The notes under the pieces are model-generated. The model made no database searches. It worked only from the letters and a program-made list of their open reading frames with translations, and was not told the origin of the DNA. Made by a program: the position numbers and the translations under genes. Below are positions 48,649-61,094 of a DNA stretch of 64,000 nt, in pieces (the stretch's first letter is position 1; the number at the start of each line of letters is the position of its first letter). The DNA is from Clitoria ternatea (lineage: Eukaryota > Streptophyta > Magnoliopsida > Fabales > Fabaceae), in contig CM075676.1 of the NCBI GenBank assembly GCA_037962975.1, forward strand, positions 31,863,001 to 31,927,000. The letters run 5' to 3'.

Positions 48649-49099
48649 TTCTTGGAAAGTACCTACAAGATCATCAACATCTTCCTTTCTCGGAGGGTTA
48701 TGGCTATTTTCATCAAACTTAACATGAATGTATTCTTCAATAGTATCAAATCAAAGTTAGATTTTCACACATCAAGATTCATCAAGAATGAGTGTTAACA
48801 TTGATTATATGATAATTGCTTGCACCTTTTGTTGTACCACCTTTAGTGTTGTCCATTGGATTTTGTCGATGCAATCCATCTTGTGTGAGTCACATTGAAG
48901 CTTCTTGTCCATTTCCTTGTTTTGAATGGTACCTTTTAGATGTATGATGAGTCATCATAATTTTGGCTTGCTCTAATCTTCTCCTTTGTCTTTTGGAATG
49001 GATTTTGAGATCCTTGATATCTCCTTAGGCCATGAGATTTGGTCATTCATCAATGAGAAATTATTGCTTTGAAGTTTGCCTACAAGATTTAAAAAAAAT
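48649..49099 (-). other. Deletion junction region of element C
   Basis: Only about 450 bp separate gag from RT, where several kilobases of protease and integrase would be expected. Decayed sequence with no usable frame. Confidence 0.6.
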
Positions 49100-50311
49100 T
49101 TAAGGTACCCTTTGAGAGTTGGGTCCTTCCTTGTTATTTTGGGATTTCAAGGTGATTTTTGGAATCCATACCTTTCTTGTACACTTTTGACGAGATTTCT
49201 TTATAAAACAACTAGAAGATATATGACCATACATTCCACAATAAAAACATGTTGTATCTAAAGAATAAGTCATAGTAGAATTGTAATGGTTCCTATTATG
49301 TTCTTTCCTTTTAAAGCAATTTGACATAGAGTCATCTTTTCTTTCACGGTTTGTGCATCTTAGAGAGGATTTGGATTTTTCTTTGTATGATGTACAATGG
49401 TTCTTGTAATGACCTATTTTTCTTCTATCAAGTGTATGCCTGTGATTTTCAATAGGTGCACTTAGAAGTGTTTGACTATGTGTGAGCTTACTAAGTGCTT
49501 CTTTTAGTTCTTTATTCTCATTTTCAAGAAGCATACATTTATCAATAAGCATACAATCTTCATTATTATCATTACAAGTCCTAGGAGATCCATTTGAAGC
49601 TATTAACTCATCATTTTGAACTCTAAGATATTCTTTTTCTATGTGAACATCATGCAATTCTTTTTCAAGAGTCAAAGTGGTTTGTTTAGAGCATGCATAT
49701 TTCTTTGATAACAAGACAAATGTTTCATGCAATTCTTCAAAAGCTTCTAGCAATTCATCTTTATCAAATTCACTTTCATCATCACTAGATTCTTTTAGAG
49801 AACTTACCTCATCATCTTCGGAGTGCTTTGTTATAAGGCAAAGGTTGGTAAATTCCACTTTCGATTCCATGGTCTCTTCTTCCGAATCTACTTTGAATTC
49901 TTCATGTTTGCTAGAAAGAGTACTAATTCTTGCATCTTGATCATCATTAGTATTTCCATATATTGTTTCAAGAGTTTTCCATATTTCTTTAGCATTGTTA
50001 CAAGCAATAACTCTAGAAACATCATTAGGTTCTAATGCTAATGTGATAAGAATTTTAGCTCTAAGATTAAATTGTACCTTCCTTTCTTCTTCCATAGTCC
50101 ACAAGTTCATGGGCTTCATACATTCTATATTATTGACAATATGCATAGGAATGAAAGGACCAAATTGAATAGCATTCCATACCTTGAGGTCATAGGATTG
50201 GATAAAGATTTTCATCCTTTCTTTCCAAATAGCATAGTCTTTGCCATTGAAGATTGGAGGTCTATTTAGTGTGCCATTTTCCGAGAATGCATCATATGAA
50301 GTGGAGGCCAT
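49100..50311 (-). CDS. gag: Gag of element C, shortened
   Basis: 403 residues starting MASTSYDAFSENG, with the copia Gag start RPPIFNGKDYAIWKERM (UBN2-type region), an acidic coiled-coil middle and a zinc knuckle CFYCGMYGHISSSC (CX2CX4HX4C) near the end. The middle looks internally shortened relative to SIRE-type Gag. The frame ends soon after the knuckle with no link to pol. Gag packages the RNA; whether this one works is unknown. Confidence 0.8.
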   Translation of the reverse strand: MASTSYDAFSENGTLNRPPIFNGKDYAIWKERMKIFIQSYDLKVWNAIQFGPFIPMHIVNNIECMKPMNLWTMEEERKVQFNLRAKILITLALEPNDVSRVIACNNAKEIWKTLETIYGNTNDDQDARISTLSSKHEEFKVDSEEETMESKVEFTNLCLITKHSEDDEVSSLKESSDDESEFDKDELLEAFEELHETFVLLSKKYACSKQTTLTLEKELHDVHIEKEYLRVQNDELIASNGSPRTCNDNNEDCMLIDKCMLLENENKELKEALSKLTHSQTLLSAPIENHRHTLDRRKIGHYKNHCTSYKEKSKSSLRCTNRERKDDSMSNCFKRKEHNRNHYNSTMTYSLDTTCFYCGMYGHISSSCFIKKSRQKCTRKVWIPKITLKSQNNKEGPNSQRVP

Positions 50312-50350
50312 CTTGATCTCTTGCAGCTGTTAAGCCTTGTGGCAAGAGTC

Positions 50351-50364
50351 AAGCTCTGATACCA
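50351..50364 (-). promoter_or_regulatory. tRNA-Met primer-binding site of element C
   Basis: On the minus strand it reads TGGTATCAGAGCTT, two bases inside the 5' LTR; the classic initiator tRNA-Met site of plant copia elements. Confidence 0.93.
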
Positions 50365-50366
50365 CT

Positions 50367-51788
50367 TGTTGTTCAAGTGGCCTCAATACTCAAGAGGGGG
50401 GGTGAATTGAGTAATAAAACTTTTGCTTGGAATACCTTTGAGATTGATTTCTATAACCAAGTTTATGAGATTATGCAAGTGAAAGCAAGTAAAAATGATA
50501 TGCAATGCACTACAAGAGGTAAGTATAGCTGAGACAATTTAGCAAACACTTGGTGTGCAATATCTAAGATATAACAAATTAAGCAAGTTCAAGTATGCTC
50601 TTCTCAACCAAACAATACCAATCAACAAATATGCAGTATATGAAAGTAAAAGAGTAAGGAAGAGAAGCTTGCAAACCGATATAACGAGTTCCACCCAATC
50701 CGGTGTACGTCTCGCCTCTAAGCAACCCACTTAGAGGATTTTCCACTATTGTAGACTAGAGATACAACTTTGAGCAATTGCGGCTTCCTAGTGTCCCACA
50801 CTCAAGAACCCAATCCTTACAAGTACAAGGGCAACCCACCCAATCTCTCAGTCTCACAATATCCCAAAGGTTGAATCCTCAACCTTTGTAACCACTCAAC
50901 CTAGAGTGAACAACCACTCAACCTAGAGTGAATAACTTGTGTTTGGTGTTTGTTTACAATCAATATACTCTCTCAATAGAGTAGATATACAAATGAAAAG
51001 CTCTCCCAAATTCTAACTCTCAAGATGAGAGGATATACAAATGTATTTCAAGATACAAGAAATAGGCTTACAAAGCACAAGATAGAGCTATGGATTTGTT
51101 GCTTCTTGGATGTGTCTTTGTGCTTGTGTTCCTCTTTAATTTATAGAGCCAAGATAGTTGTTGAGGAGTGCCCTAGTCCATCATAGCCGTTGCAGTTAGT
51201 GGAAATTTGAAGAATGGTGGAGACATGACCTGGTTTCCCACTTAAATCTATTTTTCCACTAGCGTAATCGATTACACCCTCGCGTTGTAATCGATTAGCT
51301 TCAAGTCAGAGAGTCACTAATCGATTATTTCATTTCCTCTAATCGATTAGCATCTGTACCTGATGCATTTTAATTTGTTTTCGCAGCATCCTAATCGATT
51401 AGCATGTCTTGCAATCGATTACCTTAAATCCAGTGACTCACTAATCGATTATATGGTTCCCTTAATCGATTAGCTTTCATACCTGATGCATTTTGTCCCA
51501 TTTCTGATTGTTGTAATCGATTAGTCTCTGGTGTATAATCGATTACCTTAATTCCAGTGAGTACCTAATCGATTGTTCAGCTCCCTAATCGATTAGCTTT
51601 CATACCTGATGCAATTTCTTCCAAAACAGAAAGCTCCTAATCGATTAGCATCTATGGCCTAATCGATTAGCTTCGCTGTTACTTCAATTCTGATTTCATG
51701 TCTTTGTTTTTGCATCGGTTTCTTCAAGAGTGCTTGTCATTATCAAAATCTTTCCACATCTTTGGACCTGTTAACATATTCAAACACA
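50367..51788 (-). repeat. 5' LTR of element C
   Basis: 1422 bp, partner of 43154-44575, with the same 14 AATCGATT cores (51264-51672). Confidence 0.95.
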
Positions 51789-51793
51789 GTAAG

Positions 51794-52620
51794 ACCGAGG
51801 AAGCCATTTCCAAAAGAAGTTAAGATGTTTCTGAGTGAAACATCATTAAGCGAATTATTTCTAAGTTAAGTAAACGGTGTCCGAATGAGACACTTTTGAA
51901 TAAGGAAAATCTGAGTGAAATATTTCTGAATGAAACGTTTCCGAGAGAAGCACTCCTGAGTGAGGAAAAACGTTGAAATTGAATAAGTATTTCTCAGGAC
52001 GGATTTTGAGAAATGACCAACTGGAGTATCTCCGAATTGAGATTTTCCCAAGTGAAATGTCTTCGAGCATGACATTTCTGAGTGGAATGATACCAAGTGG
52101 AATGATACCGAGTGAGACTATTCCAAATGGAAAGGTGTTAAAGTGAGAAATTATTAATTTCTGAATGACGTGGCACCGAATAGGATATACCGAATGAGTG
52201 TGTTTCTAAATGAATAGTTCCGAGTGAACAATTCCCAAGGAAAGTAAATATCCGAGTGGTGAACTTCGTTAAATTTATGCTCGGGTTGATATTTAATAAT
52301 GACCAAAAGCTTGTGCTCGGGTTGTCTTCGGAATTGTCCTTGACCCCGAGTGATTCGTTCGAGTGGAAAGACTTCCGAGAGAGATAGTTGACTTCAAATT
52401 CTGAGTGATTTTTAGATGGAAGATTTCCGAGTGATGTAAGCAAAAGATTGACTCGGACATAAATATACCCAAGTATGTTTGAATGAGATATTACCGTGAG
52501 GATATTTCCGAAGAAGAAAGCTGAGTGTTTCATGGGATGAAACTCTTCCGAGTGAATTCCTTCCGAATAAAAGAAGTCTGAGCGGATAGAAGCTTTCTCG
52601 GAAAGATGTGCCCAAGACGA
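51794..52620 (+). repeat. CCGAGTG-motif array in D2
   Basis: Many copies of TCCGAGTGA and variants (TCTGAGTGA, CCGAATGA), irregularly spaced, upstream of the TATA-like box. Counterpart of the D1 array. Confidence 0.82.
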
Positions 52621-54160
52621 AACTGAGTTGGAATTATTGATTATTTTAATTATCAGATCTTTCCACGTCACTCTGTTCTGCTAGCTTCCAGCAGATTCTT
52701 CTTCTGATATTTTTCTGAAATGGGACCCTTTATGATGTGTTATTCCTTTTCATTAAATGCTTATTCCTTATTCATCATCTGAGGAAACGTACAACAGATA
52801 TCTTTTTATTGTTCACGTCTCTTTTGCATGAACAATATAAATATCCACTACTGTTAGATCAATTAAAAGACTTTTAGAAAGTGAAAAATATCATTTACAA
52901 TCTTTCTCTTCCAACTCCTGCTAAAAGCCATTAACGAAGAAGAAAATCAAACTTCATTTCTTCTCTTTACGAAGAAATCTCTGGACTAGTACAAAGCTGA
53001 AATTCCAGTAGAAATTTACAATCTGAGAGCGGAACATAGCTTTAAGAGCTGCAAGAACTCTTTATTCCAGGTAGGGGGAGCGCTACATTTTAAATAGATA
53101 GTTTATGAATGGATGAGGGGTATTATTTACTGTGTATATATGTTATGTGCATAATTGTTATTGAGACCCCGTTTATATGATACTTTATGTTTTCATATAT
53201 TCCATTCATATTATTGACGCTGATATTGATATGAGTATAAGAATGTTATTCATGAATTTTTCATGATGAATATAAATGCATGGGATGCATATCGATTAGT
53301 ATGTGATACTTGTATGATGAATGATTATGAAATATGATGTGATTTTCATAAAAGACCTTGGGTGAGACTCAAGGCAATCTCTTGAGCGGGGCTCGGGGTT
53401 TTGGCCCGTAGCACTGAGTAGAGTTACCGTTATCACTCTAGGAGTGGTACTCGGTGTTACATTATGGGCGTAGAGCGGTTTGGTACCTATAAAACGGCCG
53501 GATCAGCTGAGGGCTGAATTATGGCTCGGGGAGCCAGTGTTGCAACACAAAATTAAAAGACTTAATGGATCCATTTGATTGAGTATGTGTATGCACTAAT
53601 TTTTGTGTGTATGCACTGACCTATATGTTATTGATAGTACATGCTGTTCATATTGTGTTATATGGCTCGGTTTGTGTTATTTGCGTAGTTATGGATTGAA
53701 CTTTTAATCCAATTCAATAACTATTATTTGATATGTTTATGCTCACCCTCTACTTATCATTTTTACAGTGGATAGAGGACACAGTGATGACACTTGAAGT
53801 CACTCGACCGACTGGAGCATTATGTATTAGTATACACAATACATAGTGTACATAGTTATTTGGGTAGAAGCCTTGGCCGGCTCTTGTGATTACCGAGTGT
53901 TGTATTTTATTTGTATTATAAAGTGGCCGGTCGGCTTTTGTAAAGTGATAATAATATTATTTAATTCAGATTTCGTTTTAATCTTGGAATTATTTATGAA
54001 AAGTTTATTTGTATTTATTTGTATTTTAAATGGGTCGGTCGGATTGATGTATAACCGGTATTTTTAATGCTGAATCCAATTCCTGTTTGGAAATTTAAAT
54101 TATTTGTGAAAAATTTACTTGATTTATTGGAAATTATTTTTAAAAATTAAGGATGTTATA

Positions 54161-54195
54161 CGATTTCCTAAATTTAAATTAACAGGGATGTTACA
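54161..54195 (-). mobile_element. LTR-like remnant F, right tip
   Basis: The minus strand reads TGTAACATCCCTGTTAATTT from 54195, the start of remnant F; the MITE right part follows directly at 54196. Confidence 0.45.
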
Positions 54196-54790
54196 GGCCG
54201 GTCCGCCAACCCGCCTAAAACGGGGCAGGGCGGGTTGACTAAATTTATTCCGTAGTAGGTTCAAAATTGGTCCACCCACCTTGCATTTTTGCGGGTTTTT
54301 GGGAGGGTGGAGTGAGTTGACTCGACGGGTTATAAAATATTTTATCTTATAAAATAATAATATAATATTAATAATATCTTATAAAATTTTCTAATTTTTC
54401 TATTTTTTCACAGCATATTACTTTGATTAGTGTTTAAGTTAAAATTATTAATATAATTGTATTCAAATTTTTTATTTTAGTTCTATACTAGTTTTTTTTA
54501 ATTTAATTAAATTTTTATTAAAAATAATAATTTATTTGATTTTTATTAATTTATATTTTTAAATGGACCAACCATTAACCAAGCTCCCATTTAAAAACTT
54601 TTTTTTCAATTACTTATTTAATTTTTTAAAACTTTTTAAAGGTTGGCGGGCTCTGCCTCGTTCCGTCATCAAAACGAGACGAGTCAGAAATTTCAACTCA
54701 CCTCCGGTAAGGGGCCAAACTCACCCCGCCCCATATTTTGGCAGGTTGATGGCAGAACGGGTAACCCACATTGACATTTCTACATACAGG

Positions 54791-57700
54791 ACTAATAACA
54801 ACATCCATTAAAAAGAAACATTTTATTTGTCAATAACCTAAATGTGTGTGTGTGTTTTTTTTTTAAAAAGGGTCTATATATCATTCTCCCATTATTGTAA
54901 TTTTCTGGATTTGATTAATGTGAAGTACCTTGATTACGTAGGAAAAAAAACTCGTGATAATATTATTGTGTACATGGAGGTGCAGGTGATAGGGTGAAAA
55001 AATGGAGTGTGGATGTCCCACTTGAAAATGGTCAAAGATGCATGGATAGTCAACCTTATGGCTATTAGTCAATTTGGGGCATGTTCTGATCATTCGCTTT
55101 TTGCCCTTTCCCTTAAGTCAAAGCTATGATTGATTCACTTTTGATGGGTTTATAATCATGGCAAAAGCATGGTTATGTATCTTCTGTTATGTTATGTTCA
55201 TGTTTTATTTTCTTCGAGCAGCAATGGCGACAACACAATTCCAGTGGAAGAAAAATAATGCCCACTTATTGTTCTTTGATTTGCATCACACTGCAAAGAC
55301 ATAGTACTCGTACACCTTTTGCTTTCGCATGCTTAATCATCAATTTCACATGCATTCTCATTTCCAATTCTCCCAAATCTTCTTTCTGGTCAAATTTCAT
55401 CAATATAGAGTATATTCATTTTTAACACTTTTTTTTTAAAAAAATCATAAGTATCTTTTATTATAGACAGTTTTCAAACTTATAACAAACAAATCATGTT
55501 TTCAAAATTTAGGTCATTATAGAATTGATATCTCATTCATATATCAAATTCACATAATATATATACTTTGAAGTTCATAAAAATAAACACCATTCGATTA
55601 TATACTCATGATCCTTCACTTTTTACAAAATTAATTTCATTCCTGAACGTTTTTAGTTATTTATTTTTGTTTTTAGTCTTGTTTTTAAGAGGGACAAAAA
55701 CAATTAGCGTTTAAGGACTAAAGCAAACTAAATAAACAAATTCAGAGGAAAACAAGCAGCATATCATACAGGGACTAAAGTAAAAAATAAAATTTAGGGG
55801 GTAAATATTAAGTCCTCTACAATTTAATTACTATTCTTAACTAGATTTAATCAACAAATTTTACTTTCTTACACTCTTACATAAAATGGGATGAAAAAAA
55901 AAATTGAATAACTATGGATTGAATTTATGGTCATAAGACTACGGATTTAAATATCATTGATATAAAAATTTTATTAGTGAATGAGTTATAAATACTTTAT
56001 GCATAAGTGTTTATGAAATCTTAAAAGTATAAATTTTGATACTAAACTCTTCTAAACATTCAACAACTAAATTTATAAGAAAAAAACATAAAATGATATG
56101 CAGGTTTACATCAACTTAATATTCATAATTTACCTCCCTATTGGGTAGGGTTAAAAAGTGTAATGGTGAGGCTACCCTTCTGCATCACATTATTGTCCAC
56201 GAGTAAACCATATTAAGATAGGAGAAACACTCGTGTGTAATTGAAAAGGTAAAAACCCAATTGGTTTAGGTGATGCATGAAGCCATGAACTGCAATTATT
56301 ATTATAGAGAGAAAGAGTAGATTAACCCCTGTCATAATCGAAAAGGTTTCATTGATTTAGGGTTGGACTTTAGTCCTAAATACTTTATTTTTAGCCCATT
56401 GCTAACTTCATCATATATGTGGGCACACTTGAGCCCATGAAAACCTGCAGTATTTACTTTTTCTTTTTCTTTTTTCTACTACCTAATTAATCAAATTTTT
56501 GAGTTATGTAAGACTATTATTTATAGTACAATTCTGTACTAACATTTAATATAACCACATTGCTTGAGATTCTAAATTAAAAGTACAAATTAAGATAAAA
56601 ACAACCCTATTTAATTATTATAATATTAACTTTTTAGTGGAAATATATATATTAATTAACAATTATAATCATAAGTTAAGAGAGACTAATTCAGTTGATT
56701 GAACAAATTCATGAATTGTTTTTATCTCTTTAATAAGTTTCGGTTCTCATCAAAATTTTTAAGAAAATCAATTATTCTATAAAATAAAAACTGACAATTA
56801 TTACATAATTTGTTTATAAATAAAAAAAAATGTATACTAAAAGGACTTAGAGTATCCTAATTTATGTACAGAATCTGATCTCACACACAAAAAAAACGTG
56901 AGATCCATACCAAAATAAAAAGGAATATTTACAATACTTTATCTTGTAGCTATTAGCTACTGAGGAATCCAAACATGGGACTTTATGATTAATTGAAATA
57001 AATGATTCGGGATTAGATAACACTTTCTCATATCTTTAACCAAATAAAAAACTTAAGCAATATCAATTATTTGAACATATATAACGTAAAAAAATGTCTA
57101 ACTAATTGCCTCGAAGGAGGAAATAAAAAATTAAAAAGTATGGATTGTCAACATAGATAGAGAAGGAAGGAAGAATCAGTGAAGAGGAACCTCTTAATAA
57201 CACTTTCAAGATATTGTTTATTATTGGACACAACTCGTATGGATTCACTAAATCATATAAAAATTATGTTGCTAGAATTTTTCTAAAAGAAAATTAAGAG
57301 AAAAATTTGCGTGTAGTCAGCTGACATGATCCACGAACAGGAAAATGGAAATCAGATTAGGAAAACAGGACAATGAAAAAGACATAAACATGACATAGCA
57401 GGTTCATGTACAACTGAATATCTGAGGCTCTACCACAGCGGGGTTGTATTTTGGTTACCATTTCTTATAAATTATAATTGAGTTGTTTTTAAATCTAGAC
57501 TTAAAAAGAAAAGTTCTGCATTGGTTGAAAAGTTCATAAAATTGCTATTACAAAGTTATTAGTTGGTCCCTCTTTTATTAACGTGTGATTAAAATTTTAA
57601 CACTTTAAAAATTTAATCGTTGTCATCATCTTCTTCATTTTATTAAGTTCTTAAATGTCTAATTCGTGAGAAAGTCATTAATTTTTACCTATGTGTCATG

Positions 57701-58586
57701 TTATTTAATAGCTGTCACATAAGATGGATACCAAATTAGACCCAAAATATATGCATTTTGACAATTGAGACTACCAAAGGCCCAATAGCATAATTTTAAA
57801 TATTCAAAGGATTAACTAATACAATTCGTGATTAACATTAAAAAAAATTCACTTTTTAACCACTTAATCCATAATTTCGCATTTACTCCTTCGTTTTGCC
57901 ATATCGCATTGATAATCTTCAAAGCTTGAAACTCTAACTCCTTTGTTCATTTATGCAATAAAAATGGAAAGTATGAACAACAGCAATCCTGCCTCCCAAG
58001 CTTTAAAAAGCTGTCAATTTTATCGCATAAAATTAGGGTTCATAAAATCCCTAATTTCGTCGTATTCCTCTCTACACATGGCTACCACTCTCCATTGCAA
58101 TAACCTACGACAGGGAACATGAGTCAAGGTCACCAACAATGCGAGCTTGAGACAATGCACAAAGAGATGTTCACTGATGTGAGTTCTCCAATAGTGTTAG
58201 GTGGGGTCTTCGACGATGTAGGATGATGCCTCTGGCGATGTGCATCTGCAACAATCAAAAAATAAATCAATATATGTGGTGGCATCAAGGTATCTTCCTA
58301 CAACAAGCTTTCCTTTGTTTTTTTCTGGGTTGTGATAGTAGTGGTGGGTGGAGTGGTGAGTGTGTGAGTTGTGGTAATGGGTTGTTATGTTTTATATATG
58401 GGTTGTGATGGTGGGGAGTTGTGACGATGGGTTGTTATTAGGGGGTTGGATTGTCGTTGGTGGTGTGGCGATGTCATGGTGCGACGAGTTATGTTAGTGG
58501 TGGGCAGTTGTTATTGGCATACTCATAATTGATATTTTACTAATCTAGACTAAGCAGGCAAGCATTCAAATTAATAAGGGAGGGCA
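54791..58586. other. AT-rich intergenic stretch
   Basis: No gene supported in 3.8 kb. A purine-skewed, G-rich part with repeated GGTGGG/GTTGTGG lies at 58330-58510. Short open frames here have no recognisable motifs. Confidence 0.5.
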
Positions 58587-59925
58587 TGTAACATCCCGGA
58601 TATTTATAGAAAATTTTGTGAAGTGGAAAATGTTAAAAATTGTTTTTAGGAATTTAATTGATATTTTCATGAATTGTTGGTTAATTATAAAAGATGTGAT
58701 TAGAAGAAGAGAGGTTTAATTAAAATCATTAAGGGAATCATAAAGGAATGGAGAAATGACCGGCTGGGCAGGTGACCGGTTGTCATGGGTATTAAAGAAA
58801 GGCTTCTTTCTCTTTCTTCAATCATTCATCTTCTAACGAGAATCTTCTTCTCCTTCGTCTGTTTCTTTCCTTCTTCTTCTCCTTCCTCCATTGTTGAATG
58901 CTGAAGGCTTGGAAAGGAAGTCTCTTTTTGCATCAAACCTTGAGATAATTGTGTAACTGTGGTTGTGGTTTCAAGGTAAATCCTCTAAACCGTTTGAAAT
59001 TGTCATCTCATCCCTTTCATTTAAATTCTGGACCGAATGGTCATGCATGTGTGGATACTGTTCCGATCTTCACTTCTCTTGGCTGTGAGCCTCAAAGTGG
59101 CCCTTTAATAGGGTGAGTGGTGGTGTAACGTTGATGTGTTTCACATCCCAAACCTGTTAGGTGGTGAAACGAACACTGGTGAAACGCGTAAGGAGGCTGG
59201 TGCTGGAACGGTGATGGAACTGTGGACCCAACGATTGTTAAAGCTTGGAACGGAGGTAAGGGGGGTGTTCGGGTTATAATTAATTAGAATGGGACACTGT
59301 CCGAGTAATTGTAATGACTGTAAACCGAGTGAGAGTGATGCTGAATGAAAACCGTGTGAATATGTATATGAATGTGTGTATGAGAGACTTAGAGATATTG
59401 TCGAATGAAAGTTGTGAATGTGTATTTGTGTACACACCGATCGGTTTAGGATCATGTGTGTGTGTGACAAGAAAATATCTGATGTTGACGTTATGATAAA
59501 GTTATGAATGTATGAGTATGCATGTATGTGAACACCGGTCAGTTTCTGATTGTGTGCATGTGACTTGAGAAGTATTTAATGTTGTAATAATTGAGATAAT
59601 GCCGAATGAATTATATATGAATAAGAATGAATGCATGTAAACGTATGGACACCGATCGGTTTCGATCGTGTGTGTATGGCTTGAACCGATTGAAATTAAA
59701 ATATTTAATACTGTGACAATTGCTATTTTGTAGCTATATGGAGTCAGGCTTGACAAGGAGGTCACCCGAGTGATGTTGTTAACGAGTCGGGTTTGACAAG
59801 CAGGTCACCCGAGTAATGTTAATGGCCACTTATGATGAAAAATGTGAAAATATGTATGTGTGGCATGAGAATGGTAATGTTTGTTATATTGAGTTACATA
59901 TTGTGTTTGAGATACTCCGTATACT

Positions 59926-59994
59926 ATTGAGGGCGGGGAGTGGTCGCCGGTGCGTTGCACGAGCAAGGAGCGGCTCATGACAGGCTTCCAGTAA
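59926..59994 (+). other. Cassandra-like segment inside the E LTR
   Basis: TTGAGGGCGGGGAGTGGTCGCC, then AGCAAGGAGCGGCTC and CAGGCTTCCAGT, match the start of the Cassandra LTR (18635-18710) with few changes. No 5S segment follows here. Confidence 0.8.
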
Positions 59995-60069
59995 ATGGAT
60001 TGTATGATTATGATACGTGATTATGTGGTGTGGGACGGCTGACGGTATATATAGCCCCTCATTTTCGGC

Positions 60070-60190
60070 TCCCCTGGTTTTTGTGCCCAGTTGAGCTACC
60101 CAGCGGTCAAGTAGGACCCAGTGGTCGAGGTGGAGAGTCAAGCAGGACTCGGTGAACCAAGCAGGGTTCACGGGGTGTCAAGTAGGATAC
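60070..60190 (+). repeat. Short tandem motifs AAGYAGGAYYC in the E LTR
   Basis: About four diverged copies around GTCAAGTAGGACCCA, GTCAAGCAGGACTCG, CCAAGCAGGGTTCA and GTCAAGTAGGATACC. Remnant F has the same block inverted at about 37640-37770. Confidence 0.7.
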
Positions 60191-60289
60191 CCAGCTGAAG
60201 GCCGATCCTTTAGTATCTGGATACTAGGAGTCGATTTTATGTGAGAGTCAGTTGTGACTTGTAATTTGATGAATTATTAATCGTGATGT

Positions 60290-61052
60290 ATACTTGCCGA
60301 GTGAAGTTGTTATAATTGCCGAATGAGATTTTGATATGTTTGCTGAGAACGATTTGATGTATTGCTGAGTGCAATTTGTGTTATTGCCGAGTGATGTATT
60401 GCTGAGTGCAATTTGCGATATTGCTGAATGACGTTGAATATAAATGCCGAGTGTGAAGTATTATATTTGTTGAGCATGAATTATTATACTTGTTGAGTAA
60501 GATGTCATAATTACCGAGTAAGATCTGCCATATTTGCCGAATGCAATTTATTGTATTTGACGAGTGTGGTTGGCTATAATTGCCGAGTGTAAAGTATGAT
60601 AATTGCCAAGCATGAATTGTTACAATTGCTGAGTATGAATTACTATAAAGCCGAGTGTTAATTGATATATTTTTCGAGTGGAAAGATTATTATAATTGCT
60701 GAGTGGAAGTTACTTGCTGAATGTTACTTGTTAAGATTGTTAAAGGAGAATTGTTATGCTGCTGAGTATGAATTATAATAATGCCGAGTGTTAATAGATA
60801 TAGTGTCGAGTGTGAGTGTAATGTCGAGTGTGAGTTAAATGGCCGAGTGTAATGTACAATCTGAAACTAAAGAATCGGATAAAGTTTATACTCATATTTT
60901 ATTCTGTTCTAGATTAATTATAATGCTAAACACTCACCCTTACTGTGGTTTACATTTTTAGTAACCAGTGACAGGGAAGAGGTCGGAGCCATGGAGGTGC
61001 GCCAAGCGGAGGATTGATGCCAAGGCAACGAGTGAAACAGAATGAATTGTGT

Positions 61053-61094
<42 letters not shown>

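Larger units (their letters stand above)
43154..51788 (-). mobile_element. Element C: SIRE-like Ty1/copia retrotransposon, internally deleted
   Basis: 8,635 bp, minus strand, with 1422-bp LTRs (43154-44575 and 50367-51788) and exact GTAAG duplications (43149-43153 and 51789-51793). It has a tRNA-Met-type primer-binding site, a polypurine tract and, in order, gag, a truncated reverse transcriptase/RNase H and an extra downstream ORF. Protease, integrase and the start of RT are missing. I count about ten LTR differences by eye. Confidence 0.93.
43015..54160 (+). mobile_element. Solo LTR D2, split by copia element C
   Basis: Segments 43015-43153 and 51794-54160 together make about 2.5 kb, homologous to D1 but in the opposite orientation. 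It begins TGTAACATCC and ends GGATGTTATA. Flanks are TGATT (43010-43014) and CGATT (54161-54165), a duplication with one C-to-T change at a CpG. A TATA-like TATAAATA lies at 52836-52843. A candidate intron within the LTR runs from CAG|GTAGGG (53071) to TTTTACAG (53768). Confidence 0.82.
35539..54782. mobile_element. hAT-type MITE split by the whole nested cluster
   Basis: Ends TAGGGATGTCAA (35539-35550) and TTGACATTTCTA (54771-54782) form an imperfect terminal inverted repeat, flanked by the exact 8-bp duplication CATACAGG (35531-35538 and 54783-54790). An 8-bp TSD is typical of hAT elements. The right part, 54196-54782, is GC-rich at its ends (CCGCC, CGGGTT). The left remnant covers at least 35539-35580. 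Everything between is later insertion, so the original element was probably well under 1 kb. Confidence 0.75.

Noticed and set aside
38121..54160. D1 and D2 as the two LTRs of one inverted or rearranged element
   Set aside because: Each has its own target duplication, so they are independent solo LTRs.
58330..58510. G-rich stretch as a G-quadruplex cluster or gene
   Set aside because: G runs are mostly two or three bases with uneven spacing, and no convincing reading frame exists.
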